A stretch of DNA of 64,000 nt from Ctenosaura bakeri (taxonomy: Eukaryota > Chordata > Lepidosauria > Squamata > Iguanidae): the NCBI GenBank assembly GCA_948474755.1, contig CAOLHI010000740.1, positions 186,001 to 250,000 of the forward strand, given 5' to 3'. The notes below the pieces were generated by a model. It ran no database searches and was not told the origin of the DNA. It saw only the letters and a list, made by a program, of their open reading frames with translations. The translations under genes were made by a program, and so were the position numbers. Below are positions 55,560 to 64,000 of this stretch, in pieces; position 1 is the stretch's first letter; each line of letters opens with the position of its first letter.

Positions 55560-55719
55560 TGAATCCACGTTGCACAACTGTAGCAGTGTGATCCTGGGAG
55601 TTTTAGTTTGGTGAGATGCTAAAGAATTCTCTAGCCTCCCTTGGAAAACAGTTTTAGGTACTTCATGAACCTACAGATCCTAGCATCCCATAGGACGGGG
55701 CCATGGTAATTATGGTGGT

Positions 55720-55965
55720 TTGTGGTTATGCTTGTCTCCACGTTGTTTTCCACTTCTGGTGACTCTAAGGCCCACCTATCACTAGGTTTTCCGAGCAAGA
55801 TTTGTTCAGAGAAGGTTTGCCTTTGCCTTCCTTTGAGGCAGAGAGAGTATGCCTTGCCCAGGATCACCCAGTGGGGGTTCCCATGGCCGAGCGGAAATTT
55901 GAACCCTGCTCTCCAAGAGTCCTAGTCCAAAACGCAAATCACTACAGCACACTGACATTTTTTCA
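55720..55965 (-). mobile_element. tRNA-derived SINE
   Basis: TTCCACTTCTGGTGACTC, GGTTTTCCGAGCAAGATTTG, AGGATCACCCAGTGGGGGTT, CAAATCACTACAGCACACTG. Confidence 0.75.
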
Positions 55966-57986
55966 AAGTTGCGTAGTGTGGATATGCACCGAGAGACCAA
56001 CAGTCTAACTTGGTACGAGGCAGCTACTTCCAAAGAAAAAAAGGGTGAGTGGAAGGATATTTCCCTGGATTTCTCCATGGGGAGGAAACGTCCTTCAAGA
56101 GCTTACCAGGGGTAGGGTTAACCGTTGCAATGGCAATAACACAGTTTCTATCTCCATTTTTCATTCTTGACTGGCCACCATTTGGTTTAACACCTATACT
56201 CCAAACCTAGTGTTTTTCCAGACCATTGGAGAAGGAAAACGGCACCCTCCACAAATTACCACCCATGGTGGAGACTTGGAGAAAATAAGACAAGGTGGTC
56301 TACCTTTGGGATGTTTGGGGAGAGAACATCTCAGACAGGTTCTCAGAAAACAAACGTCTTTGGAGAAATTGCAGCTCTGCCCTAGTGAAAAGTCATAAAA
56401 ATGTCAACGGAATTGGCAGAAATCGGGGGCGATTGTTGAAGAAAATAAGCCTCAGACACGTAGGGGAAGTTTACAAGGTGGTTTAATGTACAGTTGAAAG
56501 AATGAAGAGCAACAGAGGGGATTTGTGGAAGATGGCATGGGGACCAGTGGAAGTGAAGGAAGAGATGGAATTTGGGTACGAGAAAGAAAGGTCCACATAG
56601 AGTGGGAATGCAGTCAATGTGATGAACAAAATGCCAGCACCATGAAGTGGTTAGTGGCAATGTGCAGAAAATGGTGAAATAAATGAAGCAAGGAAGGCTG
56701 GTTTTGGAACCAGCTTCCATCCTGAATCAGTGCAAATGTCAAACAAAAGTTGTCTTTGGAGACGCTCCAGCCAAGGCCAAGCCAACGTCCAACAGCCAAG
56801 TGACGGAGGCTGGTGAAACTCCCGAAAAGCCCTGAAAAGAGGAGTATTCTAGCAGAAGACCATGTTGCTCAGTGATGTTGGTTGGTTGAATCCATATATA
56901 CAGAATCTGGAGATATGGAGTGCAGACTGTATACTTTAAGTACTAACCACAGTTGTTCACGGATGCCACCGTGGTCGCTTACTAGTGGAAGAGAGAGCAG
57001 GGGATGAGGACAGAAGGAGACAGGAGGTGATTGTGGAAGATAAAAGAAAAGGCAAGGACGTAAAGAGGATTAGCACAAGAAAGCCAAACAAGCATTTAGA
57101 TTCAAAGCACAGAATGCCAAGGCAATGGAGTATCCTTGGCACGAGGGGCCATGGTACCTCCTAGAAGTGGGTACTGTTGTCTGGGGCATGACACCAATAT
57201 ATTACTGCCTTGTGGTTCTGGAAGCTGCGGGGAATCTTGGATCCCACCCCCAGTTTATATTTAATCAACCCTCCCACCTCTCCCTGGTGGAGTTTCTGAA
57301 GGCTGCTGCGGACCTGAAATCCTGTTAAGTCTTGAATTAATTGCCTTTTCTTACCAGCCAGCAGCCTGGAACTGTCTGCCAAGGCCAGTGATGATTAACT
57401 GGGAGAGGGTTAGTAGAGAAGAAAAGGCTCCTACTGTGCCGTACTCAGTAAGCACCGTGTCTTCGCTTTCTCCTCTGGCTTTCTCCCCCATGCCTCAGTC
57501 AACCTTTTATCTAGGACGGGTCAGAGGGGCCACTCCGTAGGGAGCTTTCCCTCTCTTCCCAGAGCCAGAAAGAAAGGCTGATGGAATTGGATTCACTTGA
57601 CTCAATAGAAAAGGTGGGATTGTTGTGATAGTGGGGGCTGATGTGGCATCCTTTGAAAGCTTTGGAGGACTGCACACTTTGCGATTCCTATTCTCCAACA
57701 CGAAGTGCGGATGGCACACCCGCATCCCAGCACCGATGCAGTCGGATAACTTTAGATGCTGGACGCATTGGTCTTATTGGTGGACATTCCTGGGAAGGTA
57801 GCGGGTGGTGTTTTGCTGGCTTTAAAATTTGGCAAGTCAGCTTTGCTGCATTGGTGCCCTGTATGTGTCCCTGTTCGTTCTACTAAATGTCTTCTTCAAA
57901 GTCCCACCTTGAGGGTAACACAGGTGCTAATACCTGTGGGTCTGAGATTCCACTTCTAACATTCATGCATCTTAAAAAAGAGACCA
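55966..57986. other. Upstream region, no gene recognised
   Basis: Two kilobases without a recognised repeat or coding similarity on either strand; purine-rich near 56500-56700. Confidence 0.4.
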
Positions 57987-58178
57987 GGCCATTTCCACAC
58001 TACACTATTATAGTGCTATTATTCCACTTTCAACCTCCTGTGGAATTGTGAAGTTTCTAGCTAAAGAGCTCTCTGGCTGAGAATTCTAAAGGCCTCTCCC
58101 TAAACTATAAACCCCAGGATTCCATAGGATGTTGAAAGTGGAATAATAGCACTACAACAGTATAGTGCAGAAATGGCC
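57987..58178. repeat. Palindromic MITE, long form
   Basis: GGCCATTTCCACACTACACT to AACAGTATAGTGCAGAAATG; CCAG lies just outside both ends. Confidence 0.87.
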
Positions 58179-58379
58179 CAGGACTCAAAAATGTGATTGT
58201 TTTGGACCACAGCAACCAGTTTTGCCTGAAGCTTCTATATTCTCCCCAACATTTCCAAACTTGGTAGAAATGAGACAGTTCTTACGTCTTTTTGTTCTTT
58301 TGGTTTCTTGTGCTCTTCCCTGCATTCATCTCCTCCTGAATCCAAATTGAATACACAGCATTCCTCAAACTAATTCCAG

Positions 58380-58660
58380 AACTAGAGAATGACCATGTGG
58401 TATCAGAACGCAATTCCGTATGTTTGCATCTGGCCTCTCTTCTGGGTTAGTGGTACAAATGTGTGCATTAATAAAAGGCTGTAAACAAAGCCTTCTTGAT
58501 GCAGTGGTACATGTGGCTCCAGCTAACTTCCCTTGGAGTGGCATTTTACCGATGCTTGCATGTGCTCTCGCAATTCATTTGAATTTTATTCTCACGTCAG
58601 ACACCAGAAAAAGAAACGAGAAGAGCAAACTTAGATCTGCTTGCATGTGTGGCTGATCGC
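58380..58660. promoter_or_regulatory. Candidate conserved non-coding element upstream of WNT4
   Basis: Repeat-free, with TGTGTGCATTAATAAAAGGC, GCAATTCATTTGAATTTTAT and CTGTAAACAAAGCC (forkhead-like). Conservation not testable here. Confidence 0.3.
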
Positions 58661-58769
58661 ATCAGGATTCTTTTTATTTTGTCCAGAGTCAAAAGTGCTC
58701 CTGACCACCAAGAAAGCACCGCTCCAAAGGATCCAGGCAAACTGATCATGAATTAACAGGCATTACGGC

Positions 58770-59125
58770 CATCTCAGTTCATTAGTTAAGTATACTAAGC
58801 AAGTTGCTAGTAACTATGTCCACAAATTATAGCATCATTAGCTTTCTTATGGCTCAGAAAGTGGGTTCCAGTCTTTCAAGAAATCTTCCACTGGCTTATC
58901 CTTTAAAACTGCTTGGTTGTGAGGGTGCCACTATTGCACAATCCTTTAAAACTGCTTGGTTGTGAGGGTGACACTATTGCACAATAATATTTTCCACCTC
59001 AAACCCACTTTACTAGGTATCTGTTGCATGGGGAGAAGGAGGTCAATTCTGCTGGTGACCAGGGTAGGAGTGAATGATCTTTCCATCAGGTTTGGTAGGG
59101 CAAGTCCAAGAGAGATTAAGTATAT
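58770..59125 (-). mobile_element. Probable L1 3' UTR fragment, reverse
   Basis: Shares an ordered set of words with 13295-13760, including CAGTCTTTCAAGAAATCTTC-like sequence and TGGCTTATCC. Includes a 43-bp tandem duplication at 58899-58984. Confidence 0.4.
58899..58984. repeat. 43-bp tandem duplication
   Basis: Units 58899-58941 and 58942-58984 begin TCCTTTAAAACTGCTTGGTT and differ at one base (GCCACT versus GACACT). Confidence 0.95.
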
Positions 59126-59133
59126 TTAACTAA

Positions 59134-59373
59134 GGCCATTTCTGCACTGGACTGTTATAGTGCAGTTATATATTTTGTTATAGTGCAGTTATATATTTTA
59201 TATATTATTCTGCTTTCAAACTCCTGTGGAATTCTGGGGTTTGCAATTTGGGGAGCGCATTTAGAATTCTCAGCCAGGGAGCTCTTTGGCCTCCGTAAAG
59301 TCCAAACTCCAGAATTCCAGAGGATGTTGAAAGGGGAATAATAGCACTATAACAATCCAGTGCGGAAATGGCC
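59134..59373. repeat. Palindromic MITE, long form, intact target duplication
   Basis: GGCCATTTCTGCACTGGACT to AACAATCCAGTGCGGAAATG; flanks CTAAG and CTAAG identical. The left arm has an internal duplication of GTTATAGTGCAGTTATATAT. Confidence 0.93.
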
Positions 59374-59854
59374 TAAGTGGTTGATCTAGGATACTGGCCA
59401 ACTTATTATTTTTTCCCCACGTCCAAGCAACAAACACAAGCAAGACACTGGACAAAAGTTCACCCTCCTCTGCCTAACCACATCAAGATTGCTTTTGTTT
59501 CAGGGCATGTATACAGATTGAGCATGTTGTGGAAGGGAAAGCAGAAATTAAAGGCAAGCTAACATTAAACACACAAAATCAAAACAATGGAACCTTTGGA
59601 AACCAGAACTGATCATTCGAAACTTGAAAACCCAGGCAGGATTTCAGGAGAGGAGGCTTTGGAAAACAACCGTTATTAAAAGACCCAAGGTTGGCTAACG
59701 TTATTACAGGGAGGAGGGAAAGGTAGTTGAAAAAAATTAACATAATGCATTAAGTTAATCATTGAATGCTTGGAATCTGCACTTATCTGAAAAGTTTGAC
59801 AAATGGAACAATTATGTTAATTTTGGATACACATTTAAATTCGTTACATAATGT

Positions 59855-60085
59855 GTTGTGGGGTGTTTCCAGTCATTTCTGACTTAAGATGAATGCATTG
59901 CAGGGTTTTCTTGGCAGATTTTTTTTCACAGGGGATTTGCCCTTTCCTTCCTCTGAGGCTGAGAGTGTGTGACTTGCCCCAAGTCACCCAGTTGGGTTTC
60001 CATGACCAAACAAAGATTCAGACCTGGTCTTCTAGGGTCCTAGTTTGACACTTAAATCACTATACCATTCTGGCTCTCTACAAAA
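59855..60085 (-). mobile_element. tRNA-derived SINE, full length
   Basis: GTCATTTCTGACTTAAGATG, AGGGTTTTCTTGGCAGAT, GTGTGTGACTTGCCCCAAGT, CCTAGTTTGACACTTAAATC. Confidence 0.75.
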
Positions 60086-60439
60086 TATATTACTACTTTA
60101 ATGCAGAACTTAATAATTTTGCAAATGCATGTCACGTTACTGCATTATATTACTACATTACTTCTTATGAGAATGAAGGTGAAAAATCCCATCTATAATT
60201 TTACTCATCTTCATTTTCAGCTTTGGAGAGAAGGAAACACTGAAATGCATTCTTGAAAACTCTATTTCTCTCTCATCCGCCCCAAATGCTGGCTCTTTTC
60301 CTCTCTCTTATAGCCTAATCTCTTTGCTCTCCTACTTGTTTTGACTGGTGATTGTCATATAAGTCCCTGCAAAAATCCATGGTTAAAGAACTCCAAAAAG
60401 GGAAAGGACATTTAACCACATGGAATAATAAATGATGAA

Positions 60440-61345
60440 TTCAGTTTATGTTAGTTGATGCAAATGGAGTTCAAAGTGCAAAAATATTTTGCACTCCACC
60501 TAGGAGTCTTAGAGATCTAGGAGTCTTGTTCGACCACAAGCTGAACATAAGTCAGCAGTGTGATACAGCAGCTAAAAAAGCTAATGCGATTCTGGTTTGC
60601 ATCAATAGTATAGTGTCAAGATCAAGGGAAGTAATAATACCTCTCTATTCCGCCTTGGTTAGACCTCACCTGGAACACTCTGTCCAGTTCTGGGCACCAC
60701 AATTCAAGAAAGATATTGACAAGCTGGAACGTGTCTCAGGAGAACAATCAAAATGGTGAAGGGTCTGGAAACTATACCTTTTGAGGAGTGGTTTAGGGAA
60801 CAGGGTATGTTTAGGCTGACAAAAGGAAGGTTAAGAGGCGACATGATAGCCATGTTTAAATATTTGAAGAGACGTCATGTTGAAGAAGGAGCAAGCTTGT
60901 TTTCTACTGCCGCAGAGACTAGGACATGGAGCAATGGATTCAAACTACAGGAAAAAAGATTTCACCTAGTCAGAGCTGTTCGACAATGGAATGCACTGCC
61001 TTGGGGTGTGGCGGCATCTCCTTCTTTGGAGGTTTTTAAACAGAGGCTGGATGACTATTTTCTGGCAGTGCTTTGAGTGTATGTTCCTGCATAGCAGAAT
61101 AGGGTTGGACTTGGTTGTTGTGGTCTCTTCCAACTCTATGATTCTGTGAACACAGCAGTGGGAGAGAAGGGGGCAGAATCCTGCCCTTCCCAGGAGGCTG
61201 AGGCTAAAACAAACTGCTGCAGCCTCTCCTAGTTCATGTGTCTTCCGTTATTAATAACTTTTACCGTCTTGACCATACTCTGATGCTGCTGGGACACATG
61301 GCTCTGCATTTTCATCTATGAAATGCAGGAGGGTTATGCGACTGA
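60440..61345 (+). repeat. Unclassified family D split by a CR1
   Basis: The left part (GAGTTCAAAGTGCAAAAATA, TTTGCACTCCA) and right part (CAGCAGTGGGAGAGAAGG, GGAGGCTGAGGCTAAAACAA, CTTGACCATACTCTGATGCT) are contiguous in other copies; a CR1 fills the gap. Confidence 0.7.
60502..61148 (+). mobile_element. CR1 LINE 3' fragment nested in family D
   Basis: [40 protein letters not shown], then a broken frame to the ATGATTCTGTGA tail. Confidence 0.9.
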
Positions 61346-61819
61346 ATGCAACCGGTTGTGTTTGCTGTCTGATGATAGCAGTAGGAAAGACTGCCTGGGA
61401 TGGGGAAGAGGGAATACTTTGGCTGTAGGAGTGAGGGCATAACGTCCGGAGCAGCCCTTACACACAGGTAGGATCAAAAGCTGAGCATGACAGACGAGCA
61501 GGCTGGCCGGCCCTGCATTTGACAGCAGAGTTTTCTTTTTTGTAAGCACCTCCATGAACAAATCTCGTTTCAAGTCTGTGCATGACAGAAATGCACTGCA
61601 GCCTGCTGGAGCTCAAGGGCTCTTCTGGAGGATGGGGGAGGAAGGGGAGAGGAGGGGACCGGACCCTCGGGCTTCAGCGCACGCCATTTCCCCCCAGCTT
61701 CTTTGGTGGGATTAAACGGGATCGCCTCTCACAACTGTGGCCGATGGGCCGAGATGAAACAGGAACTGCCACTTCCCAGACAAAAAGTTATTTTGGTAGC
61801 TCTGCGTAAACTTTCCCCT
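61346..61819. other. Upstream region, no gene recognised
   Basis: Purine-rich GAGGAAGGGGAGAGGAGGGG near 61642-61662; otherwise unremarkable. Confidence 0.4.
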
Positions 61820-62250
61820 TTGGAAAATGTGACACACACTTATCCCTTTTGTATTTGCTCACCAAACACTAATTAAGGCATGTAATGAAGACAGGGGCGT
61901 CCATTAATAAAGAATAATTATGGAGCGGGATTAGCCAGCTTATCGGAAACAGGTGGCGGCCAGGGGGCTCGTCTGCTTGCCGGGCAGCCGGCATGAGCTA
62001 ACGCTCTCCCCCTTGGCCGGGACCACGGGCTAATCCGCAGGACAAGGGCCCACCCTTGGCGGGTCCCCCCAAACAGCCCTCTCCCATCCCAGCTGTGTCC
62101 TTCCTTTGATACTTGACTTTGTGGGATTGACGCGAGAGAGGGCCGCTGGCCCCATGCTAATGAATTGTTGAGGAACCAGCTCGCTGGTAATCACCTCTTT
62201 CCTCTGCTTGCCCATCTTTATTGGGTTGTAATTCTGCAGGTGGGCACTTG
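61820..62250. promoter_or_regulatory. Strongest candidate conserved non-coding element upstream of WNT4
   Basis: Repeat-free block with dense homeobox-like cores: AACACTAATTAAGGCATGTA, GTCCATTAATAAAGAATAAT, CATGCTAATGAATTGTTG. Between them lies CpG-containing sequence (CCAGCTTATCGGAAACAGGT). No coding frame. The character resembles deeply conserved developmental enhancers; this is an inference. Confidence 0.4.
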
Positions 62251-62559
62251 GGTATGTCTGTGTGTTCCGCATGGGTGTGCATGCATGCTTGCTTTTCTTT
62301 GGGAGAGACTGCTCCTGCGAGAATGTTTTGAACTGGTTAATCTTAAACTATCGGACCCTGAAAAAAACAAGCAAACCTGGGAAGGATCAGGTGAGCTGGG
62401 AGGATTGACCTTCCATGGCATTGGCAGCAAGGCAGCTGCAAAATGTGTGAATGATAGGGACCGAGATGTGTTCATTATGTGGCAAGCAAGCTTTCAGGTG
62501 GCACAGAGTTCTTTCTCAGGCTGAATGCTGAAATAATGCCCAACATGTATGGACTAGTG

Positions 62560-63524
62560 GGTGCCACACGGTTCTGCCCTGGGCCCCGGGCTGTTCTACA
62601 TCTTCATCAATGACTTGGATGAAGCAGTGGAGGGCATGCTGATCAAATGTGCAGATGACACCAAATTGGGAGAGGTTGCTAATACCCCAGAGGACAGGAT
62701 CAAAATCCAAAAGGAGCTTGACAGATTGGAGAGCTGGGCCAAAGCCAACAAAATGAGTTACAACAGAGAGAAATGGAAGTTCCTGCACTTAGGCACAAAA
62801 AATGGAATGCACAAATAGAGGATGGGGGACACGTGGCTGGATAAGGGTACTTATGAAAGAGATCTAGGAGTCTTGGTGGACCACAAGCTGAACATGAGTC
62901 AGCAGTGTGATAAGGCAGCCAAGGAAGCCAATGTGATTCTTGGTTCCATCAATAGGAATATGGTGTCTAGATCAAGTGAGGTAATGGTGCCACTCTATTG
63001 TTTTTGGTTAGACCTCATTTGGAATCCTGTGTCCAGTTCTGGGCACCTCATTTCAAGAAGGATATCGACAAGCTGGAGCATGGAGGGCGACCAAAATGGT
63101 GAAGGGTCTGGAAGCCCTGAAGCCCTGTGAGGAGCAGCTTAGGTTGCTCAGGATGTTTAGTCTGCAGAAGAGAAGGTCAAGAGGGGACACGATAGTCATG
63201 TTTAAATATTTGAAGGGGTGTCATGTTGAGGAGGGAGTGGGCTTGTTTTCTGCTGCTCCAGAGACTAGGACAAGGAGCAATGGTTTCAAACTGATGGAAA
63301 AGAGATTCCACCTGAACCTCAGGAAGAACTTCCTGATGGTCAGAGCTGTCCAGCAGTGGAATCTGCTGCCTCCATGGAGTGTGGTTGAGCCTCCTTCTTT
63401 GGAGGTTTTTAAGCAGAGGCTGGATGGCCATCTGTCAGGAGTGCTTTGAGAGTGCTCCTGCATGGCAGGGGGTTGGACTGGATGGCGCCTGGAGTCTCTT
63501 CCAACTCTATGATTCTGTGACTCT
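62560..63524 (+). mobile_element. CR1 LINE fragment with intact ADD catalytic motif
   Basis: The longest CR1 in the window. It reads SALGPGLFYIFINDLDEAVE and LIKCADDTKLGEVAN, retaining the ADD aspartates, then a stop at 62816 and further frames to the C-terminus. The tail is CTATGATTCTGTGAC. Confidence 0.93.
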
Positions 63525-63652
63525 CAAGAACTTGGATTATTTGCAAGTTCCTCCAACCCCTGTCCCTTGCAAGCCCTTCTTTTCTGGGGGAGCCTTCCCT
63601 TTTGCCCACTCCAATCAGGCTCTACATTTCTATGATTTCTATGATTCTATGA
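63525..63652 (+). mobile_element. Tigger-derived segment followed by a second CR1-type tail
   Basis: TCAAGAACTTGGATTATTTG to CCACTCCAATCAGGCT matches 17160-17265 closely. It is followed by CTACATTTCTATGATTTCTA and further ATTCTATGA repeats. Confidence 0.8.
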
Positions 63653-64000
63653 GGCTTGATTTGAGGCTTGAAGGGAAAGGCTTAAAGGCATCACTGGCCA
63701 GTGGGGTAACTCATGCTTCCCGACACTCAGACAGAGCCTGTCAGCTCTTGAGAGCAGCGCTGGACTCCCTGCAGCCGGCCGCTGATCGGTGTTAGCCAGC
63801 TGCTCCCCCTGCTTCTCTTGGCAGGCAGATCAAGGAGTTTTGTGGGAGGAAGAAAACAATTTGGAACAGTGGAGGAGAGGGGGCTTTGGCTGCAGGAAAA
63901 GTGCTATGATGGAATCAAGGTTGAATCTTGATTGAGTTGTGCTGGAAAGAAAGAGGAATGGTGGATCCCATGGGCAGGCAGATGTCTTAGGGAGATATAT
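63653..64000. other. Upstream region, no gene recognised
   Basis: No repeat or coding similarity recognised to the window end. Confidence 0.4.

Noticed and set aside
59150..59215. Separate AT microsatellite next to the MITE
   Set aside because: It is an internal duplication of the MITE's own GTTATAGTGCAGTTATAT segment.

Overview
The window is vertebrate nuclear DNA, most probably from a squamate reptile (lizard). It carries one recognisable functional protein-coding gene, WNT4, on the minus strand, set in repeat-rich sequence. The lineage call rests on repeat content: abundant CR1 LINE 3' ends, L1 fragments, tRNA-derived and 5S-rRNA-derived SINEs, a SPIN-like hAT element, Tigger-like DNA elements and long tetranucleotide microsatellites. 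It is an inference; no species can be named from sequence alone.

WNT4 is complete: five coding exons at 38841-38917, 9733-9968, 4181-4312, 3424-3566 and 1787-2254 (all minus). They join with consistent phases and GT/AG borders into a 351-residue secreted Wnt ligand, the same length as human WNT4. Intron 1 is about 28.9 kb. Exon 1 lies in a CpG island (about 38640-39490) flanked by CR1 copies on both sides. The 3' UTR runs below 1787. Intron 2 holds a broken antisense PRDX4-like processed pseudogene (8987-9288).

Nearly everything else is interspersed repeat. The most striking family is a palindromic MITE, about 25 full or half copies, with termini GGCCATTTCYGCAC. Short copies (about 155-180 bp) are nearly perfect foldbacks; long copies (about 200 bp) have partly diverged arms. 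Several copies keep clean target-site duplications, one copy is nested inside another, and one remnant sits at the centre of a 320-bp inverted duplication of a SINE. Other families are CR1 (about 16 copies, the longest with a 259-codon open frame), Tigger-like elements (two of them joined to CR1 at the same junction), a roughly 690-bp SPIN-like hAT with a GC-rich core, and an unclassified family of up to about 380 bp seen eight times.

Upstream of WNT4 (39.5-64 kb) no second gene was recognised. Several repeat-free stretches with homeobox-like AT-rich cores (about 46.0, 50.1-50.6, 58.4-58.6 and 61.8-62.25 kb) are candidate conserved regulatory elements. No tRNA, rRNA, CRISPR or prokaryotic feature is present.
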